This document shows positions 9,475-17,484 of a stretch of DNA of 64,000 bases, piece after piece. This DNA comes from Streptomyces venezuelae. GTDB taxonomy: Bacteria; Actinomycetota; Actinomycetes; Streptomycetales; Streptomycetaceae. Every line of letters begins with the position of its first letter. Position 1 is the first letter of the stretch. Location of the stretch: positions 5,449,001 through 5,513,000 of the forward strand of contig NZ_CP029194.1 of assembly GCF_008642375.1 (NCBI RefSeq). Reading direction: 5' to 3'. Below the pieces are notes generated by a model, which saw only the letters and a list, made by a program, of their open reading frames with translations, had not been told where the DNA came from and did not search any database. Both the position numbers and the translations under genes were made by a program.

Positions 9475-9490
9475 ACTGGTGTAGACCACT
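9475..9490. promoter_or_regulatory. DasR-responsive element between nagE1 and nagF
   Basis: The 16-mer ACTGGTGTAGACCACT differs from the DasR consensus ACTGGTCTAGACCACT at a single base. It is 48 bp upstream of nagE1 and 173 bp upstream of nagF, placed to control both divergent transcripts. Confidence 0.93.
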
Positions 9491-9662
9491 TGCGGTAGGC
9501 TCCGGGAGCCTGCTGAGGACAGGCCGCCGGTGATCGTCATCATTCGGCAGAACGGCGGCACACGCTCGCGAAGTTGGGCCAACCGTGGGTTACCGTGACA
9601 AAGCGGACCGCAGGTGCGCCGAGATTCGCGCTCGCGCGAACAGAACGGACAGGGAGAAACAC

Positions 9663-9896
9663 ATGGCCACCAAGGCTGAGAAGATCGTCGCCGGGCTGGG
9701 CGGCATCGACAACATCGAAGAGGTCGAGGGCTGCATCACCCGGCTCCGCACCGAGGTTGTCGACCCCGCGCTCGTCGACGAGGCCGCCCTCAAGGCCGCC
9801 GGCGCCCACGGCGTCGTGAAGATGGGCACCGCCATCCAGGTCGTCATCGGCACCGACGCGGACCCGATCGCCGCGGAGATCGAAGACCTGATGTGA
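9663..9896 (+). CDS. nagF: PTS EIIB component NagF
   Basis: A 77-residue stand-alone EIIB of the glucose family. The phosphocysteine is in EGCITRLR (about residue 22). It relays phosphate from EIIA (Crr) to sugar carried by the EIIC proteins encoded next door. The length equals that of S. coelicolor NagF (SCO2905). The ATG has AGGGAGAAACAC before it. Two tandem hairpins follow the stop. Confidence 0.93.
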   Translation: MATKAEKIVAGLGGIDNIEEVEGCITRLRTEVVDPALVDEAALKAAGAHGVVKMGTAIQVVIGTDADPIAAEIEDLM

Positions 9897-9901
9897 GACC
9901 T

Positions 9902-9959
9902 GACGTGAGCGAACGGCTCACGTCGACAAGGGCCCGTTCCGGCAGGGGAACGGGCCCTT
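9902..9959 (+). terminator. double-hairpin terminator after nagF
   Basis: Two consecutive perfect stems: 9 bp (9902-9910 with 9916-9924) and 13 bp (9928-9940 with 9947-9959). They close nagF transcription before rph. Confidence 0.8.
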
Positions 9960-10034
9960 CGTCATGAAGACCCGGGCCCTCCGCCACCACACGGCCGGGC
10001 CCTCCGCCCCCACGGCTACGGCTAGGCTCGTCCC

Positions 10035-10766
<732 letters not shown>

Positions 10767-10782
10767 CACCTGGCTGCGTCAT

Positions 10783-10823
10783 GACGGGCGGGCACACGGA
10801 TAAGCTCCGTGCGCCCGCCCGTC
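10783..10823 (+). terminator. terminator of rph
   Basis: An 18-bp stem with one mismatch (10783-10800 with 10806-10823) and a 5-base loop, starting 17 bp after the rph stop. Its 3' side runs into a pyrimidine-rich tetranucleotide repeat tract. Confidence 0.85.
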
Positions 10824-10860
10824 TGTCTGTCCGTCCGCCTGTCCGTCTGTCCGTCTGTTC
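10821..10860. repeat. CTGT/CCGT tetranucleotide repeat tract
   Basis: Forty bases made of ten consecutive GTCY/GTCC-type tetranucleotides (GTCTGTCTGTCCGTCC...). It occupies the 5' leader of the lipoprotein gene, ending about 6 bases before its AGGGG ribosome site region. Tracts like this can change length by slipped-strand mispairing. Confidence 0.8.
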
Positions 10861-10876
10861 GTATTTAGGGGATGCC

Positions 10877-11257
10877 TTGAAGCGCCGACTCGCACTCGCC
10901 GTGGCCACGGCCGCCGCACTCACCACCGTCCTGAGCGGCTGCGGAGCCCTCGACACCGCCATGGACTGCGTCAAGACCGCCGACGCGATAGCCACGTCCG
11001 TGACCAAGCTCGAACAGGCCGTCTCCAACGCCTCCAACGACCCGACGCAGATCGAGGAGTCCCTGAACTCGATCAGCACCGAGCTCGGCAACCTCAAGGA
11101 CACCACCGACAACGCCGACCTCGCGAAGGCGGTCGACGACCTCACGAAGGGCGTCGAGTCCGTCCGTACGGCGGTCAAGAACGGCGACACCACCCCGGAC
11201 ATCCAGCCGATCACGGACGGCGCGAGCGAGATCGCGAAGGTCTGCACCCCGGGATAA
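10877..11257 (+). CDS. small secreted lipoprotein
   Basis: A 126-residue protein starting with TTG at 10877. The charged MKRRLALAVATAAALTTV segment and lipobox LSGC (Cys about residue 21) define a lipoprotein signal peptide; an earlier in-frame ATG at 10781 would fuse a nonsense stretch translated from the rph terminator and the repeat tract. AGGGG at 10867-10871 supports the TTG. The mature part is helical and rich in heptad-like Leu/Ala and Asp/Thr, with two cysteines (MDCVKTAD and KVCTPG) that could form one disulfide. I recognise no functional domain. It is 8 bp upstream of rdgB and probably cotranscribed. Confidence 0.82.
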   Translation: MKRRLALAVATAAALTTVLSGCGALDTAMDCVKTADAIATSVTKLEQAVSNASNDPTQIEESLNSISTELGNLKDTTDNADLAKAVDDLTKGVESVRTAVKNGDTTPDIQPITDGASEIAKVCTPG

Positions 11258-11265
11258 TCGGGGGC

Positions 11266-11874
11266 ATGACCCGACAGCGCCTGATCCTCGCCACCCGCAA
11301 CGCGGGCAAGATCACCGAACTCCACGCGATCCTCGCCGACGCGGGCCTCGACCTCGAACTCGTCGGCGCGGACGCGTACCCCGACGTGCCCGACGTCAAG
11401 GAAACCGGTGTCACCTTCGCCGAGAACGCGCTCCTCAAGGCGCACGCCCTCGCCCAGGCCACCGGCCTCCCGGCCGTCGCCGACGACTCCGGCCTCTGCG
11501 TCGACGTCCTGAACGGCGCCCCCGGCATCTTCTCGGCCCGCTGGGCCGGCACCCACGGCAACGACCGCGCGAACCTGGACCTGCTCCTGGCCCAGCTCGC
11601 GGACATCGACGACGCCCACAGAGGCGCCCACTTCGCCTGCGCGGCGGCCCTGGCGCTCCCGGACGGCACGGAACGGGTGGTCGAGGGTCGCATGGAGGGC
11701 ACCCTCCGCCATGCCCCGACGGGCACGAACGGCTTCGGCTACGACCCGATCCTCCAGCCGACGGGCCACGACGTGACCTGCGCCGAACTCTCCCCGTCGG
11801 AGAAGAACGCGATCAGCCACCGCGGCAAGGCCTTCCGCGCCCTGGTGCCGGTGGTGAAGGAGCTGCTGGGCTGA
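11266..11874 (+). CDS. rdgB: XTP/dITP pyrophosphatase (RdgB/HAM1)
   Basis: A 202-residue house-cleaning nucleotide pyrophosphatase that removes dITP/XTP. Visible signatures are LATRNAGKITEL at the N-terminus, DDSGLCVDVLNGAPGIFSAR and the C-terminal SHRGKAF motif. Length is normal. GGGGG precedes the ATG. A strong bidirectional hairpin separates it from the convergent tRNA-Leu gene. Confidence 0.95.
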   Translation: MTRQRLILATRNAGKITELHAILADAGLDLELVGADAYPDVPDVKETGVTFAENALLKAHALAQATGLPAVADDSGLCVDVLNGAPGIFSARWAGTHGNDRANLDLLLAQLADIDDAHRGAHFACAAALALPDGTERVVEGRMEGTLRHAPTGTNGFGYDPILQPTGHDVTCAELSPSEKNAISHRGKAFRALVPVVKELLG

Positions 11875-11887
11875 GGGCTTGCATACG

Positions 11888-11925
11888 AACGGCCCGCGAA
11901 TCGGTCCTTCGATTCGCAGGCCGTT
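11888..11925. terminator. bidirectional terminator between rdgB and tRNA-Leu
   Basis: A 16-bp stem with one mismatch (11888-11903 with 11910-11925) and a 6-base loop, only 13 bp after the rdgB stop and 5 bp beyond the 3' end of the convergent tRNA gene. Confidence 0.88.
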
Positions 11926-11930
11926 TATCG

Positions 11931-12015
11931 TGCGGCCGGAGGGATTCGAACCCTCACGGGATTTCTCCCACGGGCTCCTAAGGCCCGCGCGTGCTGCCTA
12001 TTTCGCCACGGCCGC
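11931..12015 (-). tRNA. tRNA-Leu (anticodon UAG)
   Basis: An 85-base class II tRNA. The acceptor stem GCGGCCG pairs with CGGCCGC, the anticodon arm is CGGGC-CTTAGGA-GCCCG with anticodon TAG, a long variable arm (GGGAGAAATCCC) follows, and the T-arm is GAGGG-TTCGAAT-CCCTC. It reads the CUA leucine codon, rare in Streptomyces. CCA is not encoded. Confidence 0.96.
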
Positions 12016-12035
12016 TTGCACAGCCATGGTAGCGG

Positions 12036-12618
12036 TCACCGCGAGCCTGTCGGAGAGGTGCGTCGGCGCCCTCCCCGGCACCAGGTGTCGGTGACCGCAT
12101 GGCAGTTGGGGCAAAGTAGCCGAAGGTTCTCGGCGCGGTCATCGCGCCAGTCCCCATTGATGTGGTCGATCTCCAGGGTCATGGGTCTGCCGAGCCACTC
12201 GGTGCCGATGCCGCAGTCGGCACACTCCTCGGGGACGCCGGACTCACGGAGTGCTCGACGCAGCAGGTGAGTTCTGGTCCGGAGCCCCCGGCCGTGGCGG
12301 ACGAGAATGTCCTCAGGTCGTTTCACCGGGGTGGGCCCCTGTTGTCCTCGCGCGTGCGCCTGCCCCAGGAAGTGGGACGTGCTGAGGCCATCCTCCGCGG
12401 TCCATCGGCGGAATAGCGCGCGCATCTGCCCTGTGCAGGGCTTGCCCAAGATGCGGAGAGCGCCGGTCGATTTCGTAGTGGGCGAAGCGCTTCAGCAGGT
12501 AGCGGCGGAGCTTGTCGCAGGGCTGCGAGTCGAAGAAGGCGAAGATCTCGTCGATGGTCGAGCACTGCGCGGCGGCTTCGGCCAACCGCTCGCGGGTGCA
12601 TCGAGCGGCGTTGGTCAC
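12036..12618 (-). pseudogene. HNH endonuclease gene, frame-disrupted and chimeric
   Basis: The frame opening with GTG at 12618 reads TRERLAEAAAQCSTIDEI and LRRYLLKRFAHYEID, an HNH-family N-terminal module, then loses sense. From about 12500 another frame reads TGALRILGKPCTGQMRALF, STSHF and an intact HNH domain with CADCGIGTEW, LEIDHINGDW and NLRLLCPNCH, ending at 12036. Both frames contain a copy of the same helical pre-HNH module, so this looks like two related HNH genes fused out of frame by recombination, not a single-base slip. The C-terminal part alone (ATG 12449) could still give a 137-residue HNH protein. It overlaps the upstream gene by GTGA and ends 20 bp from tRNA-Leu. Confidence 0.65.
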
Positions 12619-13092
12619 GAGGCTCGTCTCCTGCCGCGGCCTCGGTAGGTGTCGGTCGTCGAGTGGCAGTTGGGGCAGAGGAACCGCAGGTTCTCGATCC
12701 GGTTGTTGCGCCAGTCTCCGTCGATGTGGTCGACCTCCAGCGGGAGTGGTCGGCCGCGCCACTGGGCGTCCGTACCGCACGTTGCGCACTGGTTTCCGTA
12801 CTCCCGAGTCCTTCATCGCCCATGTGAGGCGGTCGCTCGGGATGCGCCGGGTCTGTGGGCCGGTCTGCTCGACGAGCAGGGCCTCGGGTGTCCGGGGGCG
12901 CCGGGGCTTTCCCCGCTGGGACGGCGCGCGGAAGTGCGAGGTGTCCACGCCCGGCTTCTGCATGCGCTCCCGCACGTACCTTCGCGTCGAGCTCTTCGGG
13001 CCCACCCCCAGCCATTCCAGCGCCTCCGTCAGCGTCCGCGCTCCCCGCGCCGCCACTTCGAGCCGCTCCTGTGTGAACGCGCTCGTCCCCAT
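12615..13092 (-). pseudogene. HNH endonuclease gene with frameshift
   Basis: The N-terminal part, from ATG 13092, reads MGTSAFTQERLEVAARGA, GVDTSHFRAPSQRGK and WAMKDSGV. After about 12810 the coding sense moves to the next frame: EYGNQCATCGTDAQWRGR, then LEVDHIDGDW, NLRFLCPNCHSTTDTY and a stop at 12615. The combined protein would be a normal 155-160-residue HNH nuclease with paired CxxC zinc ligands, so a one-position frameshift near 12796-12810 breaks it, unless it is a sequencing error. It is a paralogue of the following HNH remnant. Confidence 0.72.
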
Positions 13093-13199
13093 CGGACCCC
13101 CTCGGATCCGGCCACCCGTTCGTGGCCTCGTACGGAGTAACGAGCCGAATATCGGACGGTCACGTCATGACGCGTACGAATATCGCGTCCGGTATACGA

Positions 13200-13236
13200 A
13201 ACGGCCCGCACCGCCCTTTCGGGGGTGCGGGCCGTT
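13200..13236 (-). terminator. terminator of bcp
   Basis: A perfect 13-bp stem (13200-13212 with 13224-13236) just after the bcp stop on the minus strand, followed by TTCG. Confidence 0.82.
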
Positions 13237-13248
13237 CCAGGGGAGGCG

Positions 13249-13722
13249 TCAGGCCCCGACGCCCAGGTCCCTGATGATCTTGGCCACGTGGCCCGTCGCC
13301 TTCACGTTGTAGAAGGCGTGCTCGACCTTGCCGTCCTCGTCGACCACGACCGTCGAGCGGATCACGCCCGTCACGACCTTCCCGTACAGCTTCTTCTCGC
13401 CGAAGGCGCCGTACGCCTCCAGGGTCGTCTTGTCCGGGTCGCCGACCAGCGTGACCTTCAGGTTCTCCTTCTCGCGGAACTTCGCCAGCTTCTCCGGCTT
13501 GTCGGGGGACACGCCGATGACGTCGTAGCCCGCGCCTGCCAGCAGGTCCAGGTTGTCGGTGAAGTCGCAGGCCTGCTTCGTGCAGCCGGGGGTGAGGGCC
13601 GCCGGGTAGAAGTAGACGATGACCTTGCGGCCCTTGTGGTCCGCGAGGGAGACCTCGTTGCCGTCCGCGTCGGGCAGGGTGAAGGCGGGGGCGGTGTCGC
13701 CGGGCTGCAGTCGCTCGCTCAT
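13249..13722 (-). CDS. bcp: thiol peroxidase, BCP/PrxQ family
   Basis: A 157-residue peroxiredoxin that reduces hydrogen and alkyl peroxides with thioredoxin-type electrons. The peroxidatic cysteine is in LTPGCTKQACDF, with the resolving cysteine five residues later, the atypical 2-Cys pattern of the BCP subfamily. PxF and the conserved Arg (VIRSTVVVDEDG) are present. Length is typical and no signal peptide is present. Confidence 0.95.
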   Translation of the reverse strand: MSERLQPGDTAPAFTLPDADGNEVSLADHKGRKVIVYFYPAALTPGCTKQACDFTDNLDLLAGAGYDVIGVSPDKPEKLAKFREKENLKVTLVGDPDKTTLEAYGAFGEKKLYGKVVTGVIRSTVVVDEDGKVEHAFYNVKATGHVAKIIRDLGVGA

Positions 13723-13864
13723 GGCTCGCTCTTCCTCGGGAGTGTTCGCGTACGCGTCCAGAGCCTAATGGCGGACGCCCAATGGGGGGCGGACGCGGCT
13801 CAGCGGGGGTGGAGCTGACACACTGTCCGTCAACGACCGGATACACGACTACGGAGGCAGCGCG

Positions 13865-14185
13865 GTGTCGGACGCCAGGACCCCTGCGCAGATCGAGGCG
13901 GACATCGTCCGCCGGCGCGAGCAGCTCGCCGTCACACTCGACGAGATCGGCATTCGGGTACACCCGAAGACGATCATCGGGGACGCCAAGGCCAAGGTCG
14001 CCTCGACGGTCGACCAGACCGCCGGGCGCGCCTTCGTCGCCGTCAACCGCGTCGTCTCCGACGTGAAGGCCCGCTTCACGCACGAGGACGGCGCGCCCCG
14101 TCTGGAGCGGGTCGTGCCGGTGGCGGTCGTCGCCGTCGCGGTGATCGGACTGATCGTTTCCTCGTCCCGTAAGCGCAAGGGATGA
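13865..14185 (+). CDS. DUF3618 membrane protein
   Basis: A 106-residue protein starting at GTG 13865 (GGAGG at 13853-13857). The N-terminal QIEADIVRRREQLAVTLDEI is the hallmark of DUF3618, followed by a helical stretch and a single C-terminal membrane segment (about residues 84-101) ending in SSRKRKG. The function of the family is unknown; it is probably a tail-anchored or membrane-associated scaffold. The next gene is a GroES-like protein, 46 bp downstream. Confidence 0.88.
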   Translation: MSDARTPAQIEADIVRRREQLAVTLDEIGIRVHPKTIIGDAKAKVASTVDQTAGRAFVAVNRVVSDVKARFTHEDGAPRLERVVPVAVVAVAVIGLIVSSSRKRKG

Positions 14186-14231
14186 CCCCTCCCCGCCACG
14201 GGCGACACGCCCGGGCAGGTAGGTTCGGACC

Positions 14232-14570
14232 GTGAGCGAGAACACGCACGACAAGCTGCCCATCCGGATGCTCCACGACCGGGTCCTGGTCCGCACCGAC
14301 TCCCCCGAGGGGGAGCGGCGCTCCGGCGGCGGCATCCTGATCCCGGCGACCGCCGCCGTCGGCCGTCGCCTGTCCTGGGCCGAGGTGGTCGCGGTCGGCC
14401 AGAACGTCCGTACCGTCGAGATCGGTGACCGGGTGCTGTACGACCCGGAGGACCGTGCCGAGGTCGAGGTGCGGGGTGTCGCGTACGTACTGATGCGGGA
14501 GCGGGACCTGCACGCGGTGGCCGCGGACCGGTTCCAGGGCGCGACGGACTCGACCGGGCTGTATCTGTAG
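14232..14570 (+). CDS. GroES-like co-chaperonin fold protein
   Basis: A 112-residue Cpn10-fold protein (GTG start): PIRMLHDRVLVR, SGGGILIPATA, the proline/arginine mobile loop region, WAEVVAVGQN and DRVLYDPEDRAEVEV. It is clearly homologous to GroES but is not beside groEL, and its C-terminal extension (AADRFQGATDSTGLYL) is not typical, so it is probably a specialised paralogue. The real groES of streptomycetes sits in the groESL operon elsewhere. Role unknown. Confidence 0.82.
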   Translation: MSENTHDKLPIRMLHDRVLVRTDSPEGERRSGGGILIPATAAVGRRLSWAEVVAVGQNVRTVEIGDRVLYDPEDRAEVEVRGVAYVLMRERDLHAVAADRFQGATDSTGLYL

Positions 14571-14584
14571 CCGAAGGCTTCCCG

Positions 14585-14614
14585 AGGCCCTGGTGACCAT
14601 CGTCACCAGGGCCT
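14585..14614 (+). terminator. terminator after the GroES-like gene
   Basis: A perfect 13-bp stem (14585-14597 with 14602-14614), 4-base loop, followed by TTTGCTCGTTCTTT. Confidence 0.88.
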
Positions 14615-14642
14615 TTGCTCGTTCTTTGCTAGCCTGGGGACA

Positions 14643-14720
14643 CCCGACGAGACGCGCCGTACCGGGATGACGACAAGACGACGCACTCCTGTAGTTCCGT
14701 CTCGCGGAGGTGTCGTCGTC
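14643..14720 (+). promoter_or_regulatory. guanidine-III riboswitch controlling the SMR exporter
   Basis: The aptamer at 14643-14684 matches the H-type pseudoknot of the guanidine-III (ykkC-III) class: P1 CCCG (14643-14646) with CGGG (14663-14666), conserved ACGAG loop, P2 GCGCCGT (14654-14660) with ACGACGC (14678-14684; one C-A mismatch), and the conserved GACAAG before the last strand. Downstream, GGAGGTGTCGTCGTC, which holds the Shine-Dalgarno site, can pair with GACGACGCACTCC, which includes the P2 3' strand. Ligand binding should hold P2 and free the ribosome site. The regulated gene is a SugE/Gdx-type SMR protein, as expected. Confidence 0.85.
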
Positions 14721-15041
14721 ATGGCCTGGGTTCTTCTCGTGGTCGCGGGTCTGCTCGAAGTCGGCTGGTCGATCGGTATGAAGTACACCGACGGCTTCAC
14801 GCGGCTCTGGCCCAGCGTGTTCACCGGCGCCGGGATCGTCGCCTCCATGCTGCTGCTGTCGCATGCCGCCAAGACGCTGCCGATCGGTACCGCGTACGGC
14901 GTGTGGGTGGGTATCGGCGCGGCCGGTGCGGCGGTGCTCGGCATGGTCGTGCTCGGTGAGCCGGCGACCGCCGCCCGGATCTTCTTCGTCTGTCTGCTGC
15001 TGGTCGCCGTGGTGGGGCTGAAGGCGACCTCCGGCCACTGA
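14721..15041 (+). CDS. SMR-family guanidinium exporter (SugE/Gdx type)
   Basis: A 106-residue protein with four membrane helices. The essential glutamate is in AGLLEVGWS (residue 14) and the stretch YTDGFTRLWPS is typical of the SugE/Gdx branch rather than the multidrug EmrE branch. Gdx proteins are guanidinium/proton antiporters that work as antiparallel dimers in the cytoplasmic membrane. The ATG at 14721 follows GGAGG; an earlier ATG at 14667 falls inside the riboswitch and is rejected. The guanidine-III riboswitch upstream independently supports guanidinium as substrate. Confidence 0.93.
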   Translation: MAWVLLVVAGLLEVGWSIGMKYTDGFTRLWPSVFTGAGIVASMLLLSHAAKTLPIGTAYGVWVGIGAAGAAVLGMVVLGEPATAARIFFVCLLLVAVVGLKATSGH

Positions 15042-15087
15042 CCCCGGCCACTGACCCCGGTCACCGGCCCCGGTCACCGGCCCTGGT

Positions 15088-17292
15088 TCATCGGCCCCGT
15101 ACGGGTGGACGTGAGGGCAGGGGGCTGCGGGACACCTCGGCCTCGGCCCCCGGCCCCGCCTCGCCCGTGAGGTACGGGTCCCCCTGCTGGTTCTCCTGAC
15201 CCTCCTGGTTGTCCTGGCTCTCCGGTCCGTCCGGCATCGGCGGCACCGGCGGCATCTCCTCCGCCCCCGGCATCAGCCGGAGGTCGAAGTCGCGCGGGGT
15301 GGTCCCCGCGAGCGCGTCCCGGGTGAACTGGGCCCAGATCTCGGCCGGCGCCCCGCCGCCGTTGATCCGGGGCAGTCCGAGCGCCCCGTACAGCGGTTCC
15401 TGCCGTCCCGACTCGGGGTCCTGGCCCATCAGTGCGACGACCGTCGCCAGCTCCGGTGTGAATCCCGCGAACCAGGCGGCCTTGTCGTCCTCCGCCGTGC
15501 CCGTCTTGCCCGCCGCCGGCCGCCCGGCGGCCTGCGCCGCCGTGCCCGTACCCGCCTCGACGACGCTCCGCAGGATCGACGTGGTCGTGTCGGCGGCCTC
15601 GCGGCTGACCGCCTGCCGGGCCTGCCGGGACGGCAGGTCGATCGTCCTGCCGCCCTTCGTGACGGCCTCGACGAGGGTGTGGCTGCCGTGCCGGCCGTGC
15701 GCGGCGAGCGTCGCGTAGGCCGAGGCCATGTCGAGGACGCTGGCGGTGGCCGGGCCGAGGGCGATGGAGGGGGAGGCGGTGAGGTCGGGGGTGGAGCCGG
15801 GCACACCGAGGGCGACGGCGGTCCGCCGGACGTGTGCGGGGCCGACGTCCACGGCCATCTGGGCGTACACGGCGTTCACCGACAGGTCGGTGGCCTCCCC
15901 GACGGCGATCTCGCCGTAACTGGCGTCGTCCTCGTTGGCGGGGTCGTACGGGCTGCCGCTCCAGCCCTCGACCGGGCGCCGGTTGGTCCCGTCGTAGAGG
16001 GTGTACGGGGTGATCGGCAGGCCGTGCTGGGTCTGCGCCCCGCTCTGTACGGCGGCGGTGAAGACGAAGGGCTTGAAGGTGGAGCCGACCTGGTAGTCGC
16101 GGCGGGTGGCGTTGTTGACGTACTGCTGGGTGTAGTCGATGCCGCCGTACATCGCGAGGACCTTGCCGGTTCCCGGGTCGACGGCCGCCGCTCCGACCCG
16201 TACGTAGCGGTCGGCGGGGTTGCGGTCGGGGTCGAGGCGGGAGATGACGCGGTCCTCGACGGCCTGGGCGAGTGTCTCCTGTTTGGCGCGGTCCAGGGTG
16301 GTGGTGATCCGGAAGCCGCCGCCGGCGAGGGTCTTCTCGTCGATGACGCCCTGGTCGGTCAGGTACTCCTCGACGGCCTGGACGAGATAGCCGCGCTGTC
16401 CGGAGAGGCCGGTGGCGGGGCGGGCGGTCTGGGGGAGGGGGAAGCGGGCGGCGGCGCGTTCGGCGCGGCCGAGCCAGCCCTCGGTGACCATGCCGTCGAG
16501 GACGTAGTTCCAGCGGGCGACGGCCTTGGCCCGGTTCTCGGGGTGGGTGGTGACGTCGTAGGCGCTGGGGGCCTTGAGGAGGGAGGCGAGGTACGCGCCT
16601 TCGGCGGTGTCGAGGCGTTCGACGTCCTTGCCGTAGTAGGCGCGGGCGGCGGCCTGGATCCCGTAGGCGTTCCGGCCGAAGTAGCTGGTGTTCAGGTAGC
16701 CCTGGAGGATCTCCTCCTCGGTCTTCTCGCGGCCCAGTTTGATCGCGATGAAGAACTCCTTGGCCTTGCGGCTGAGGGTCTGTTCCTGGCCGAGGTAGTA
16801 GTTCTTGACGTACTGCTGGGTGATGGTGGAGCCGGACTGGCGGCCCTTGCCGGTGACGGTGTTCCAGGCGGCGCGGACCATGGCCTTGGGGTCGACGGCG
16901 CGCGAGGTGTGGAAGTCGCGGTCCTCGGCGGCGAGGACGGCCTGGCGGACGCCCAGGGGGACCTGTTCGAGCCGGACGTTCTCGCGGTTGACCTCGCCGT
17001 CGCGGGCGATGGGGCTGCCGTCGCGGTAGAGGTAGACGTTGGACTGGGCGAGGGCGGCGGCGTTGGCCGGGGGGATCTTCACCAGGAGGTAGCCGGCGAC
17101 GAAGGCCCCGCCGAGGAGCAGCGCGCCGAGGAGGGCGAGGCCGAACAGGGTCCGCAGGACGCGCCGGAGGCGCCGGGCGCGCGGGGGACGCTTCCGTGCG
17201 GGAGGTGGCGGAGCGGAGAGGGTGGGGTCCCTCGGCTCCCAGCCCGGGCCGGATGGCCGGGGGGTGTCACTCGTACCGGAGGAAGGGGGCAT
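15088..17292 (-). CDS. bifunctional class A penicillin-binding protein
   Basis: A 734-residue peptidoglycan polymerase. A Pro-rich cytoplasmic tail and one membrane anchor (about residues 47-70) are followed by the GT51 glycosyltransferase domain with catalytic Glu in AAEDRDFH (E123) and the QSGSTITQQ motif, then the transpeptidase domain with Ser404 in STFKPF, the SVNAVY motif and KTGTAED. The C-terminal 60 residues are acidic and Pro/Gln-rich. It polymerises lipid II and cross-links stems outside the membrane. It corresponds in context to SCO2897 of S. coelicolor. Confidence 0.95.
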   Translation of the reverse strand: MPPSSGTSDTPRPSGPGWEPRDPTLSAPPPPARKRPPRARRLRRVLRTLFGLALLGALLLGGAFVAGYLLVKIPPANAAALAQSNVYLYRDGSPIARDGEVNRENVRLEQVPLGVRQAVLAAEDRDFHTSRAVDPKAMVRAAWNTVTGKGRQSGSTITQQYVKNYYLGQEQTLSRKAKEFFIAIKLGREKTEEEILQGYLNTSYFGRNAYGIQAAARAYYGKDVERLDTAEGAYLASLLKAPSAYDVTTHPENRAKAVARWNYVLDGMVTEGWLGRAERAAARFPLPQTARPATGLSGQRGYLVQAVEEYLTDQGVIDEKTLAGGGFRITTTLDRAKQETLAQAVEDRVISRLDPDRNPADRYVRVGAAAVDPGTGKVLAMYGGIDYTQQYVNNATRRDYQVGSTFKPFVFTAAVQSGAQTQHGLPITPYTLYDGTNRRPVEGWSGSPYDPANEDDASYGEIAVGEATDLSVNAVYAQMAVDVGPAHVRRTAVALGVPGSTPDLTASPSIALGPATASVLDMASAYATLAAHGRHGSHTLVEAVTKGGRTIDLPSRQARQAVSREAADTTTSILRSVVEAGTGTAAQAAGRPAAGKTGTAEDDKAAWFAGFTPELATVVALMGQDPESGRQEPLYGALGLPRINGGGAPAEIWAQFTRDALAGTTPRDFDLRLMPGAEEMPPVPPMPDGPESQDNQEGQENQQGDPYLTGEAGPGAEAEVSRSPLPSRPPVRGR

Positions 17293-17484
17293 GGCACCTC
17301 ATATTGCCCGGAAAGTGACGAAACTCCGGAATACGACCCGAATCGGCAGCGCCGAATCACGTGAAGTGAGGGGAAAATCGCTCGCGGTGTGTGGGGGCTC
17401 GCCGCTAGGGTCGTGCGCTTCGCCGTTTTTCGGCGCTTTCCGGATGACCTTCCGGAGGTGATCCAGGAGGGGGGAAGGGTTCGC

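Noticed and set aside
10781-10876. ATG 10781 as start of the lipoprotein
   Set aside because: It lies in the rph terminator and translates the tetranucleotide tract; the signal peptide begins at TTG 10877.
14667-14720. Longer start of the SMR gene
   Set aside because: This ATG falls inside the riboswitch aptamer and would add residues before the first helix; GGAGG fits ATG 14721.
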